A stretch of 47,880 nt of DNA from Chrysomallon squamiferum (GCA_012295275.1 CM022675.1:2379567-2427446); one strand, 5' to 3'; positions 13,530 through 27,905 are shown, counted from the stretch's first letter. The notes: a model not told the origin generated them from the letters alone. Numbers and translations are program-made.

Positions 13530-14060
13530 AAACTAACTTTTTATTTTGAATAGTGTATACACCATTAAACAGAAAATACAACTTCGTGTCACACCCTAAC
13601 ACCTGCAGATAAAATATCTGTCTCAGAGCATTTCGTTCTTACTCTATGGAAATCAGAAAACATATAATATCTAGATTAATTTAACATAGTCAATTATATG
13701 GTAAAATAAATTACAGAAAAAGTGTTTACGATAATAATTCTCACTTCTTGAGTACTGCACCTGTAAGAACGTATACGTATGTTGTATGCTAAATTAAACT
13801 ACAATCGCCAAAAAATTAAATTATAACAAATACTAATGGATGATAGATATATTTAAAAACTATTTTTTTATTCTGAACAGCGTATACACCATTCATCTGA
13901 GAACACAACTTTGTGTCACACCCTAACATTCGCAGATATAATATCTATCATAGAGCATTTAGGTTTTACTCTATAGAAATCAGAAAACATGTAATATCAA
14001 GCTTAATTTAACATCGTAGTTTATTTTGAAAGTCATTCAGTGCAGTGTCTTAAAGCTCTC
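13530..14060 (-). repeat. Composite dispersed repeat, copy 3, inverted, two 3' monomers
   Basis: The blocks gtgtcacaccctaacacctg (13590) and gtgtcacaccctaacattcg (13913) are the reverse complement of the gttagggtgtgacac block. Each is followed by gaaatcagaaaacat. No (ACT)n tract is in this copy. Confidence 0.78.
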
Positions 14061-14089
14061 ACAATCTGTGTAGTAGGTATATTATATCA

Positions 14090-15880
14090 TTAAAATATTA
14101 TTATTATTATTATTATGATTATTATTATTATTATTATTATTAATTTAACTTTATAATTAACACTTGTGGTAAATAAAATCAAAATATACAGTAGCAGTAT
14201 TAATACTATTAGAGGCAGTAATAGTGGAGTTATTAGTGGTAATAGTAATAGTAGTTGCTCTTCTGGTAGCACTAGGCATATTATTCACAACAGTACTGGC
14301 TATTTTAGTACTGCTGGTAAAAGTGTTTGGAGTTGAAATCGTCATTTTAGTATTAGAATTATTAGTTAGTCATAGTACTGACAGAATGACAATTGGTAGG
14401 AGTAGGATTAGTGGTAGCTGTAGTATTCGAAATAATTGTTGCAGTAAAAATAACGAACAAATAGCAACGCATACACAACCACTGAACCCTGTCCGTAGAG
14501 CAGTAGATGTGAGATGTCTCGAGGTAAAACTGTTTGTGTGACTCTGACAAAAACTACAAGAATCGATGTATTATTTATTATCTGAGCACAAATAGGAGAC
14601 TAACTCTCGTAACACCTGGATGAGTTTAGGCAATCTTAGCAGCATGTTTTAGTCTCCTGTGTTAATATTTTCGTAAACAGAGTAAAAAAATAACTAATAC
14701 TAGTTCTACTATTAATAATAATAACAACAATAAAATAAATAGGTAAGTATATAAAGAATATACCTATGTATGTATGTATAAATATATATATATACTTTGT
14801 GCATGAGATAATGATATTAATAATAATAACCAAAAACATATTAAATGAATAAAATAAAATGAAAATCACAACAAGAAAATAAATAAATATGTATATAAAT
14901 AAGCAGAAAAGGAAATGGACGTAGAGTGAGAGACACGGAAGGTTAGGTAGACAGGTAGATAATCACTGCGATACTACATCGTATTTTCCACAGTGGTGAA
15001 GATCTTTTGTTTGGTTAAATAACATTAAAATATTGGTGTAAATAGATACACACAGAGCTGTAGATAAATAAAGAAATAAGTAAGTAAATAAACATCAACT
15101 GGAGCAGAAGCATGAAACTTTTAAAAATAAAACGTGCTGTAAAAGAATAATTCATCTGCAATTATGTGCTATATTTACAATACTAATATTAAAAATAGTG
15201 GGTTTCGTATATATTTAATAGCAATATATCTATGTGTATATATGGTTTTTCATGTTTTTCTTGTGTTTTGTTTTCTATACCATCCAGTTAACCGATTTAG
15301 TCTTCTTGTATGACGGTAAACGATGATGTTTTTTTTTTCTTCACATTTTACTTATTTGTCTAATTTCGAGTTGTAAAATGGAGTTACTGGCGGTAAATTT
15401 AAAGTATTGATGAACTACATTGCTGAACACTCTTTATAGATTTTTAAAACTATAAATATCAGATTAATTTCTATTTACCTTCTTCAGATAATTACTAAAT
15501 GAAAGACTTGTAGCGCACACTGTGATATAAAAATATAAAACTGTATTATGCGACCAATTTAATACGTTCTATAATTATTATTATTAACATAATTGTTGTT
15601 TTTGTATTTGTTGTCGCTAATATTATTGTTATTGTTTGTGTTGTTATTGTTACTATTATTAGTGTTGTGTTATTATTATTATTATTATTATTAGCAGTAG
15701 TAGTAGTAGTAGTAATATTAAACCTGTTGTAACATCAAAATCACAGCAATATTCCTAAACAATCGTATTAGATTTTATTAACGAAGTTAGAATTATCTAT
15801 TGTTACTAATTTTATATATCAGTTGTTTTAAATTTAATTTAATTTCTCTCTAGTTTTTCTTTTTCTCTTTCTTTTTCATT
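14090..15880. other. Gene-poor stretch
   Basis: AT-rich with (ATT)n at 14097-14141, short (TA)n and (TAAA)n tracts and (TAG)n at 15690-15716. No exon with credible splice sites and protein similarity was recognised. Confidence 0.6.
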
Positions 15881-15883
15881 GAG

Positions 15884-16083
15884 NNNNNNNNNNNNNNNNN
15901 NNNNNNNNNNNNNNNNNNNNNNNNNNNNNNNNNNNNNNNNNNNNNNNNNNNNNNNNNNNNNNNNNNNNNNNNNNNNNNNNNNNNNNNNNNNNNNNNNNNN
16001 NNNNNNNNNNNNNNNNNNNNNNNNNNNNNNNNNNNNNNNNNNNNNNNNNNNNNNNNNNNNNNNNNNNNNNNNNNNNNNNNNNN
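15884..16083. other. Assembly gap (200 N)
   Basis: Exactly 200 N, a placeholder length, at the left edge of the 36-bp array. True size unknown. Confidence 0.98.
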
Positions 16084-16750
16084 ACAGATATAGTATCAGT
16101 ATCACTAGTAGCAGTGTGTACATATATAGTATCAGTATCACTAGTATATATAGCAGTATCACTAGTACATATATATTATCAGTATCACTAGTAGCAGTGT
16201 GTACAGATATAGTATCAGTATCACTAATAGAAGTGTGTACAGATATATTATCAGTATCACTAGTAGAAGTATGTACAGATACATTATCAGTATCACTAGT
16301 AGAAGTATGTACAGATACATTATCAGTATCACTAGTAGAAGTATGTACAGATACATTATCAGTATCACTAATAGAAGTATGTACAGATATATTATCAGTA
16401 TCACTAGTAGAAGTATGTACAGATATATTATCAGTATCACTAGTAGAAGTATGTACAGATATATTATCAGTATCACTAGTAGAAGTATGTACAGATATAT
16501 TATCAGTATCACTAGTAGAAGTATGTACAGATATATTATCAATATCACTAGTAGAAGTATGTACACATATTCATTATCAGTATCACTAGTAGCAGTATGT
16601 ATAGATATATTATCAGTATCACTAATAGAAGTATGTACAGATATATTATCAGTATCACTAGTAGCAGTATGTATAGATACATGATCAGTATCACTAATAG
16701 AAGTGTGTACAGATACATTATCAGTATCAGTAATAGCAGTATGTATAGGA
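16084..16750. repeat. 36-bp minisatellite, about 18 copies, running into an N gap
   Basis: Unit agtatcactagtagaagtat followed by gtacagatatattatc. All copies are in register (36 is a multiple of 3) so several frames stay open on both strands (MYRYIISITSRS; LLLVILIIYLYI). The first units are atypical (short) beside the gap, so the array probably continues into 15884-16083. Confidence 0.93.
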
Positions 16751-16920
16751 TACATAATTAGTATTCCTATAAAAATATGATATATAAAAAGTGATCCATA
16801 TAAAATAATTTTATCCATTGATTTATACAGAACCACTTCTCATTTAAAACTAAAATTGTTTCTTATGGATTAGAAATTATTGCTGATTATACAGTTGTTT
16901 GTAGCTGAATATTGGTTACA
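16700..16920 (+). repeat. Dispersed repeat copy adjoining the 36-bp array
   Basis: Partner of 4590-4805, with shared block tttatacagaaccacttctc and following. It connects directly to the last minisatellite units. Confidence 0.7.
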
Positions 16921-16955
16921 TAACACCGGATGTATCATGTCACAAATTACCCACC

Positions 16956-17012
<57 letters not shown>

Positions 17013-17170
17013 AAGAAGAATAATGATAATAAACAGGAAGAGCAAAACAGTGAGGTAATCTCTTTCTAACGTATAGTAATAACAATAATTATATGAACAT
17101 CAAATAACATCAAGTAATAGTTAGAAGTTACTGAAGAAAACAAGTAACAAGAGATTCATATCTAAAAGCA

Positions 17171-17176
17171 TTTATT
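17171..17176 (-). terminator. Polyadenylation signal AATAAA, gene 1
   Basis: AATAAA on the minus strand, about 700 nt after the stop. The surroundings align with the AATAAA region of gene 2 (33854-33859), including a shared AAGAGAT/GAAAACAA context on the plus strand. The 3' UTR between holds GAT and AAT repeats. Confidence 0.55.
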
Positions 17177-17342
17177 AAAACTACTGAAAATATAATAAGA
17201 ATAAAAAAATAAAAAAAAAATAATCATTATAATAATAAATGAACAAAAAATGTATCTTTTAAAAATGCAGAAACAAGCTTTACAAGTAGAAAAAGAAGCT
17301 GAAAAATTAAATAATAACAATAACGAGGATGACTGTGATGCT

Positions 17343-17373
<31 letters not shown>

Positions 17374-17871
17374 ATAATAATAATAATAATAATGATGATA
17401 ATAATAAAGTAAATAATAATATGAGTGAAAAAAAAACTAAACTGTAAAACAAAAAACAACAAATACATAATAAACGAATAAATATAATAAATAAGTTATT
17501 AAAGGAAATAAGAAAATCATGAAAATTAGCAAATACTGCAAGAATAGCAAAACGAAATGTAACTGAAAATTAGATCTGAACATTTTGAATTTGTGTCGTT
17601 GCCATTGAAAGAAATGATCATTGAAATTACTGTTGTTTAAACGATTCCTTAAACCAGTGAAATTTAACTACAATCAAGCAACAAAACAATCTTTTAAAAA
17701 CACCATTATGTAAACAAACAGATAAATTAAAAAAATAATAATAATAATAAAATAAAAATAGTGATAAAAATAACAAACAAGAAGAAAACTAATGAAAGGA
17801 AAAAAATAAGGATAATTACTGAAAATCGTTTAGTTTGCTTCTACAGTAATATAAAATGTTTCTCAAGTTAA

Positions 17872-18059
17872 CTAAGTCTGATGTTTGTTGACATCTTCCT
17901 TGTATTGGGTGGACTTTTTCTTCTTCAGGAAGAGCATCGCCACAATCCCAATGACAAGTGAGAAGATGATCACCATGACAACACAGAGAACAATCAGAAT
18001 CGTGTTGTTGATACCCAGTTGATCAGATCCTTGCTTTTCACCTGATGTCTGTGAGTCAC
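17872..18059 (-). CDS. Gene 1 exon 18: transmembrane helix and tail
   Basis: A 188-nt exon entered in phase 1 and ending in TAG (17874-17872). A 25-residue hydrophobic helix (ILIVLCVVMVIIFSLVIGIV and on, residues 788-812) is followed by KKKK and a short tail with one tyrosine (STQYKEDVNKHQT). No ITAM-like motif is seen. The helix is almost identical to gene 2; the tail is not. Confidence 0.9.
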
Positions 18060-19106
18060 CTAAAATGTAGGAAGTTTTTTAAATGTAAGATATTTTTTGT
18101 TTTTCTTCTTATTGCAACTAGTATCTATTAGCCTGTTTACAGAATTAAAATCAAATATGAGTTACGGTAAAAAAATAACTAAAAAAAGTGTTTTAAATGT
18201 CAGCTGTTTAGTTTCTTTCTTGCAAGTAACATAAGCTAAATCAAATGTGCATTTAAATTTTGATTTAATTTAACAAAACTAAAGTGGTGACAACAAATTA
18301 ATGGGACAAATTAATAGAAAATGTCTAAAATAAACTCACTTGGTGTTCGATCTTCATTCATCACGTTCAGAACAGTAAATGTTTTTCTGACAAGTTCATC
18401 AGACGTTTCAGCCGATCTTCGTTTTCTTCCAAACCCTTTCTTGCCATTGCAGTCCACCTGACAGTGAAAGTATGATGATTTATTTATTATCTACGTTCTT
18501 ATATATAGTTGTTTAAATTTTATTAAAATGTATATTAATACATTTATTATTTATATATAATATTAATTATTTACTAAATAAGTAGTAGCAGTAGCAGTAG
18601 TGATAATTATAATATCAGTGGTAGTACTAGAATTAACGTAGTCTTAATGAAAATAAAAAGATAATGAAAGGAAAGAAGAAAAACAAAATGAAAGAAATAT
18701 TTTTTTGGTTACTGTTCTGTATATTTTTTTAATATATGAATGTTTCACATATTATTCAAGAATAATAAGACTAGGTGATAAAACATTAGCGGTTTTTGAA
18801 ATAAAGAACTTTGAAATTGCAACATATAGTTTAATGCAGGATTTTACCAATTTTGTGCTGTTATATTAGCTAACAGGATGCGTATGGTACCTTTAAAGTG
18901 TGTTTGTTAATTGTGATTTTACAAATTTATCTTTGTTATTTCATAGAAATCAAATTCTTTCGTCAGTTTTCTTGTCAGTTTTGTCTGCTATTAAATTGAC
19001 TCTCAGGTATCGTTCTTAATCCTTTTCTTATCTTGTTTACATTACGGGGCAGATAGACTTTAACAAGCCTGCCTTACAGATACTATTTGAAGGAAATTGA
19101 GCGAAC

Positions 19107-19169
<63 letters not shown>

Positions 19170-20103
19170 AAATTATTTAAGGACAATACGAAATAAATAT
19201 TTAAAAAAAAAAATTAATATCTTTCGAAAGTAGCAATTCTCAAGTTGTAACTTAATATTTGAATATATTATTTTTTCTAATAAGATTTTACTAATTTCAA
19301 ACTATAATGTATTTAAATATATTCCAAATGTATCCTTCGTTAACACTGGCATTACATTTTTAAAGATATACGTAATGATATTTTGACAACAACAACAACA
19401 ACAAAAAATGGTTTTGTCTATCTAGTAAATTAAATACCTAGTAAATTAAATTTGTGTATGTTAAAACCTCTGACTTATATTTCAGAGGAGATAACTTGAT
19501 AAATTCAACATTCTTCTTTACCGTCATAATAATAAACTATGGTTTTTTGTTTGTTATTGTTATATATATATTCTTGTTTGTTATTAGTTGTTTGTTTTTT
19601 TTGGTTTGTTTTTTTACAATATCTAATAAATATCTATTAGTACTATTTAATATAAAAATAAAAAGTGTGACAGTTGAGTTCACTTTTGTTACTAACATTC
19701 ATTTAAACAAATTATTGTCTGATGTGTATATTTTAAGCTCACAAAATAAAACACATACGATAAAATTATCTAAATCATATGTACAAATGTACACTCAGAT
19801 GATCGAACTTACTGGTTCACAGAGAGATTTTTGATCTGGAGGACAAACTTTGACAGAACATTCTGTAGAGACTGCGTTGTTTTTGTTAAAGGTGAAAGCT
19901 TTCAACTTGAATGTGACGTTGTTTCCCGATCTTTCAGGTTCCTGTATCATCAGTTTACCAGTCTCAGACGATGGACAGCTGAATAAATAAAAAATTTAAG
20001 ATAAAATAGCATTTCTGTTTAGTTTTCTCGATATGAATAAACTCCAGGTGTCCTAAAGAGAAATTCGCTGTTTTAGTTATTAAAAGTTATGAAGTTATAT
20101 ATT

Positions 20104-20155
<52 letters not shown>

Positions 20156-20361
20156 GGAGGCAATTGTAAATATTTCCAAAATAATTACTATGCAGTTTGG
20201 GTGCTTATCCAGATGTGATTAATTTATGTGAAAATTTATTTGAAACCAGAATCTATCTCGCTTGTTGAAGTGAAAAAAATAAATAAAATAAAATACAAAT
20301 AAATAAACAAATAAATAAATAAATAAATAAATGTTAAATGAAAAAAAGAAAAAAAAGTTAG

Positions 20362-20455
<94 letters not shown>

Positions 20456-20989
20456 CAAGAACAACAAAAACAACAGCAACAACAATAGTAATAACAACAA
20501 TAACAACTACAACAAGAATAATGATGCTGATGATGATTGAACTCAGTATTTCCTAGTTAAAAATATAGGCGTATAAAAATTCAAGTTTATGAGACTTGTG
20601 CTAAACAAGTATAATATGTATATAAACAGTTAAAAATAAAATTTTACCTGTCTTCAATGATTTTCAAAGTTTCTCTGTCTTCTCCAGTTTTCTGATTATC
20701 TGCAGTACATGACTCCACCCTGAGAGTGCCTGTTTCTAGCTCTGTTTAAAAGTATTTCAATATCTGTGTTTATAAATTTCAAGTTGAATTATATTCTTTG
20801 CAAGGAGTTCTACTGAAGCGTATGCTAAGGGGTGGAAATTAAATGTCATCTTTTTCTATTATTTAAAAAAAAATAAAAAATAATGTATTCTTATTTTTAT
20901 TTATTTATTTATTTTATTATTATTTTAATTTTTTTCAGAAACAAATAATAATAAGAATAAATAATATACTACTACTACTACTACTACCG

Positions 20990-21051
<62 letters not shown>

Positions 21052-22010
21052 AAGAAATAAATGATGGGTGCTCCTGTACTTAAAACACAGATTTAATAAG
21101 ACGTTAAATTTTTTCAGCTGATTTCGAAGACTGGGCGCGCAGCTGATAAAGAAATAAAGTGTTAATTTGTTTCATTATAATAGTTCAAATGGTAGGTTAG
21201 CAATACTACTATTACTATTAGTCGTAGTCCTAGTCCTAGTAGTACTTGTAGTAGTAGCAGCATAATAGTTGTATGTATTGTGCTTGTTATTGTTATTGTT
21301 CATTAATTGATTCATTAATTATTTAATTTTGTATTTATTTATTTTTCTATGTATTATTATTATTATTAGTAGTAGTAGTAGTAGTATTAATATTAGTATT
21401 AGTATTATTTTGTGCTCATGGAATCCATTATTTGGGCGAAAAGAGAAATGACAGATATTTAGCCGAGAAAGATTTAAATTGTTTTATAATTGTAACGTTT
21501 CATTTTGACATTCCGTAAATAATAATATCGTAAATAATAGGTGATAAAAAGCAAAAAGCTAGTTAAAATAGAAATGTAATGATCTGCACTTGATTAGTGA
21601 TACCTGCACATTTGATGCCAGCATCCTGTCCATGGTCACATAGAAAGTTTCCCCATTGAAAATTACACTGTTCAAGACTCGTTTCATTTCCCAAACAGCG
21701 AATATCACGCAGAAAGATAGGTCCTGATCCTTCACCAAAACGGGAGCTATCAACTGCTGTTGCATTTGAACTGCAAAGAATGGAATGTGACCTTTTAAAG
21801 TATATTTCTTTACTATCATTTCATTTATTATACTCGTTTTTAATACTCTTACTCTTACTGTGCTATATAAAGAACTTCTAGAATAGTCGTGATTAATGAC
21901 TTTCTCAGTCAAATACATTTTTCTGTAGTAACTAATTATTACTAAGATATTGTGACAACTGCTATAATAATCATCATTAATGATGCCGAAACGACAGAGA
22001 AAATTGAGAA

Positions 22011-22046
<36 letters not shown>

Positions 22047-23496
22047 TAATAAAAATTAAAATTAAAAAATATAAATACAAAAATAAAATACGTAGGCTGT
22101 TAATCGTAGTTGTTATAAATAAATTATTTCTGAAATGAACTCTATTATCAATGACATTGTAATAGCTGTTATAATAATCATTATGAATAACTTACTTAGT
22201 GAAACCTAGCATTCTGCAGTAAACAGCTGTTATAATAACCATTATGAATAACTTACTTAATGAAACCCAGCATTCTGCAGTAAACATCTGTTATAATAAT
22301 CATTATTAAGAACTTATTAGTGAAACTCAGCATTATGCAGTAAATATCTGTTATAATAACCATTATTAATAACTTACTTAGTGAAACCCAGCATTCTGGA
22401 GTAAACAGCTGTTATAATAATGATTGTTAATAACTTACTTAGTGAAACCCAGCATTCTGGAGTAAACAGCTATTATAATAATGATTGTTAATAACTTACT
22501 TATTGAAACCTAGCATTCTGCAGTAAACAGCTGCGTTGTAATCAGTATGATATTCATCACAGACTGTGCCCCACATTCCAAGATATTTAATCTCTACTCG
22601 ACCTTCTCGTTCTGAACTGCCTCCAACCAGACGAATCTTAATTTCTTCTTTTTCATCTGCAGTAACAAAATATCCTATAACACACTAAATGTTCCTTGAC
22701 GTATCAAACGTAAATACAATTTTTAAGTTAGATTTTATCACATTATTTTGTGTCAGAGTTTGGTCTCTAATACAATGAATGTTATTTTCTTTACAGGAAA
22801 TTATTAAACATGTGGTAGATGTTTAGTGACTGCTGTCTAAAATACATTACCTGAACACAGCAGGGCTGTGTACTGCTCATGATCTTCGTATTTTCTAAGT
22901 CTGAGGTAACACTCATTAATGTTCTTTTCCAGTCCTGAACATAGTACACGTGATGTCCAAACCTTTTTGTTGTTTGACGTCAGATTATCCTCATTTTCAG
23001 TCAGTAATATTGCTTTATAACTTCTTTAAATAATACATAAAAATTACATCAATTTACATAGAGTAATTATGCCAATTCTTATATTAGTTTAAATACTATT
23101 ATGGGTGTCATTTTACTATTATTATTATTATTATTATTATCATCATCATCATCACTATCATCAGCATCATCATCATCATCATTAGTTTTACTGGTATTAG
23201 TCCTTGGTTTCCTGTGATATTACATTCTGTTTGTACTTACTCGTTAAATCCAAGTGTTCTGCACAAAACTCTAGCAACTGATGGAGAAGAACAATCATTA
23301 TTCATTCTGCCCCACTCATTGTTTATTTTTACTTCAACTACACCGTAGTTACTGCTTGGACCACCAACTAGTCGTAACTCAATGTTTGATATGTCCACTA
23401 GAAAATAAACATAAAAATAAAATCAATGCATTCACTGATAAATAACTTTTAAATACAGCATGTATCTATCGGTTAGATGAGTTGAATGTTGTTTTA

Positions 23497-23572
<76 letters not shown>

Positions 23573-24268
23573 GTCATCATTTTATTTTGGCGTCTGCAGT
23601 AAAAAGCATTCACTATTATAACTTGACAATGTGACAGGATGATTAAAAACATAAAACAAAGTTAACCTTTCTTGCGTTCTAAATGTTGTCTCTGTATAAG
23701 TCGTTATTGTTATCTGATGGACGTGAGACAATACAAGAAACTGATAGTTTGAACATTAATACCTGAACACTTAATATACAGAGATTTGCATTCACTCTCT
23801 TCATTCCGAAGTCTAAGAAAAGACAAATGTAGAGCAGAGGCATAACCACCACTGATAACCTCATACTTCCATTTATTTCCAGTAACTGTTTCAGCAGGAT
23901 GACTTTCTTCTACTCTGTGAAGTAACACACGCAAAACAAAAATAAAATTAAAAATTATTTCAAAAATATATCTTAGTGGAAGGACAGCATACAGGTTTAG
24001 AGAAGCAAACGTTGCAATGATATAAATAATAAACAATAAGAATTAAAGCAAAAAGGAGAAACGTAATACCAGATGTGGTTTATTCAATCCAGAGTCTTTT
24101 ATAACTGATGGTTTTGTTTAGAAATGTTGAAATTTATATCAACATGTATTATTCTCTGTGTATTTACAGATGGGTGTTTGTGGTTTTGTTTGTGATTACA
24201 TTAATACTACTACTATTACTATACTAATATACTACTATACTACGGCTACTACTTCTACTACCACTAAA

Positions 24269-24301
<33 letters not shown>

Positions 24302-24303
24302 GA

Positions 24304-24334
<31 letters not shown>

Positions 24335-25685
24335 ACAGTTTAACGATTAAGTTTAAAAAGGTTTACTAACTTTGCATATCCCATTTGCCGGCACACAACG
24401 TCAGCATTTCGTCTCTCACGGTACGTTGTGTTACACACTGAATTCCATTTGTCATCATCAAATACTTGAAGATTTCCTTCTTGTTTGCTATTTCCACCGA
24501 CCAGCCGCAGTTTGTATGGTTTAGGATTTTCTGTTACAGTGGAACAAAACACATATTTTAATCTTCATAACTGAGAGAAACTGTATGTGATATGTTTTCA
24601 GATATTAACAACAGTCACAACAACCATTATCATTATGATGATAATAAAACTAACAATGGTGATGATAATGATGGTGGTGATGATGATGATAATATTTCTT
24701 TACCATCACATATAATTCCAATATCTTCTCCTTTGCAAGCATAATCGCAGTCCTTAATCTTCCACGTATAGCAATAATCTAAATTCGTTTCAAATCCAAA
24801 ACACCCTAAATCACCTTTCCAAATTTGTCCACTTCCTTCTGGGAAGAAACCTTTACCATGTTGCAGACCAAACGCACTGTTATGTACAAACGTAATTGTT
24901 TAATGAGTGTTAACACACACCCACACACACAAACGCACACACAAACACACAAACATATACACACCCACATACAAAAACACACACAGTATTATTTTGTATT
25001 TATTTATTTACTTCTTTAATTTATTTTTATTTTTGTTATTTCTTTCTATATATATTGAATATATATATATATATATATATATTTCTTCATTTAGAAATTT
25101 CCATTCATAATACTGAAGAATACGGAATTAGATAGGTATAAAGATTGCAAGAACCAGCACTATTTGTTATTAACTTACTTTTTGAATCCAAGAGTTCTAC
25201 AAACCACCGTGGCACGGTAGAAGGTGAAACTACTGTGCAGTCTGCCCCATTTACCTTTGTTCAGAACTTCTACTCGACCTTCTTTAGTTGTGTTACCATC
25301 AACTAGACGAAATTTCACTTTATAATGAAACAGAAAAAAAAAAAACATTAATAATAATAGATACAAATTATTTTCATTTTGTAAAATTGCGAACAATTCG
25401 CCAGGAACTGTTTATTAATATATTGAAATTTTGAAGTTGGCATAAAGTAAATAATAAAGTACAAATACATTTATTACCTGGTTCAATGTCGGCAATCTGT
25501 TCTGGTACGTCTGCTGTCAAACCTAGAATAAAAATAAATAAGAAAAATAAATAAATGTATAAATAAGTAATACCATCCGTATATATGTGTATGTGGCAGC
25601 ACACGCGCAAAAAAAAAGAGAAAAAAAAGAAAGAAGTTATTATAATTATTAATACTATTATTATTATTATTATTATTATTGTTTG

Positions 25686-25717
<32 letters not shown>

Positions 25718-25757
25718 GTTGTTGTTGTTATTATTATTATTATTATTATTATTGTTG

Positions 25758-25796
<39 letters not shown>

Positions 25797-26020
25797 GCAT
25801 CATGAATGAAGATAATATGTCAAGAAACAGGTAGCTCCTACTTGTAATAAATTCAAATGTAAGTTCTTCATCTAAAGATACAGCTGCTGATTCTGAAACT
25901 GAAGACCCGTCTTTGAGGTTGATGTTGAACTGGACAAGCGAGGAGTCTATTGAGTTGACTGTGTTTGTGATGTTCTGTCTGTTTCTGCTGAATAATATTA
26001 AAAACACATTAACAAATGAA

Positions 26021-26116
<96 letters not shown>

Positions 26117-26295
26117 GTCTGTCTATCTACCTATCTATTTCTCTATCTAAAATCTACCTTATTAAGATGTTCAGTTTGTTCTTCGCATTCAGCGATATTT
26201 TACTTGTAATAGTAAATAAACATAATATTTTTGTACACGACGTGAAATTAAGTATAATGATGATAATAATAATAATGATAATAATAATAATAATA

Positions 26296-26330
<35 letters not shown>

Positions 26331-26855
26331 TCTTATAATACTTCCATAAAATCAACATAATCGAAGAAACACATGAGATTAAGTAAATAAAACAATTTTA
26401 AAACAAAACTACTATTAGTACTATTAGCAAAACTACTTCTACTAAAACTACTAGTATTGATAATAAAAATATTAGACTGTGTAAGAGTAACAGACTGTGT
26501 AAGTGTAAGAATAACAGTAAGGTAAAGGTAGCTTTAAAAAGAAACAGCAAAAGAAGAAAACAAATAACGAACCTTTCAATATTTTTGCTTGTTATCACTT
26601 TGGTGACTTTCACAATTGTAGACTCATCGTTTTCCTCACAAATGACATGTACTTTTGAGTCGAAGTTTGTCATGTATTTGTCACTGAACTGAATTATCAC
26701 ATCCCGAGTTCGACCTCCATTTTGCTTTGTAAACGATTCAAAATTAGATACAACACTGTTTCAATGTCTAATACTACTTTGTACATACAAAACATTCAAA
26801 ATCCAACAAATACATAAACAAGTAAGCCAGTGTCTAAACAGAGTTCACAAATTAA

Positions 26856-26890
<35 letters not shown>

Positions 26891-27822
26891 TATATATAAG
26901 ATAAATAAATACGAGAAACGAGAAAACTTCATCATCTTCACTATATGAATTACATTGAATACTGAGATATAAAACTGATGAGACTGTATTTTGATATACC
27001 TTTTAGAGATATTAACATTAAAAAGCTACAGAGACATCAGGTGTCTGATGCATAAACTCAAAGCAGGCTTAAAGATTTCAAGAACTGGAATTGAAAAAGT
27101 CATAACAAGTTGTTTGTTTAAATGTCTTAATGTTTATAACTGCATGCAATTGTTTTGCGAAAGTTTCTTTTTTATCATTATTACTATTATTATTATTATT
27201 AGTAGTAGTAGTAGTAGTAGTAGTAATTGTAGTAGTAATAGTAGTAGTAGTATTTACTTTCGACTATCATAACAGTAATATTAACCACATGAATTTCTGT
27301 ACTATTGTTTTAAAAGATGATACACAGAACAACAGACAAGATTTTCAGAAAATAAAACTGAAATATGTGATTGAAATTATTAACCTTATTACATTAATCA
27401 TTAAAACAAATATTAATTACTGGTTATACTGGTCATATATATATGTACGTAACTCAAATACTGGACTATGATTGAAAATAGACAATGTATATAACGAAAG
27501 AGGAAATAAAAATCCAGGCATTTGTTAGTAAACATAACAAAATAATTTGATATAATGTTTTATTATAAACACAGTGAACAATTTGCATTACTATTATTAT
27601 TACTATTTCTTTATTATAATCTTAGTAAATAACTTACATCTTTTGTTCTCACACTGGTCTCCATAGAAAGCAGATGGACAGAAACACGCCTTGTTTCCAT
27701 TATCATTGTAACAGATACCCCCATCAGAGCCACAAGAGTCAGTCTGATTGGCACAGGGACTTGAACCACTCAAACCTGAAAACACAAATTTATGATTCTG
27801 CAGTTTAGACAAACTTCTTAAG

Positions 27823-27905
<83 letters not shown>

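Noticed and set aside
16084-16836. Repeat proteins MYRYIISITSRS (plus) and LLLVILIIYLYI (minus)
   Set aside because: In-register 36-bp satellite; all frames stay open by chance of unit length.
19454-19834. 126-codon plus-strand frame
   Set aside because: Lies in gene 1 intron and antisense to exon 16; no recognisable protein.
20219-20506. Poly-Leu / poly-Asn frames in (AAT)n tracts, here and elsewhere
   Set aside because: Direct translation of trinucleotide microsatellites.
21559-22080. 173-codon minus-strand frame covering SRCR4 exon 14
   Set aside because: It reads exon 14 in the wrong frame; the true SRCR frame (LRDIRCLGN ... AGIKC) is set by splice phases.
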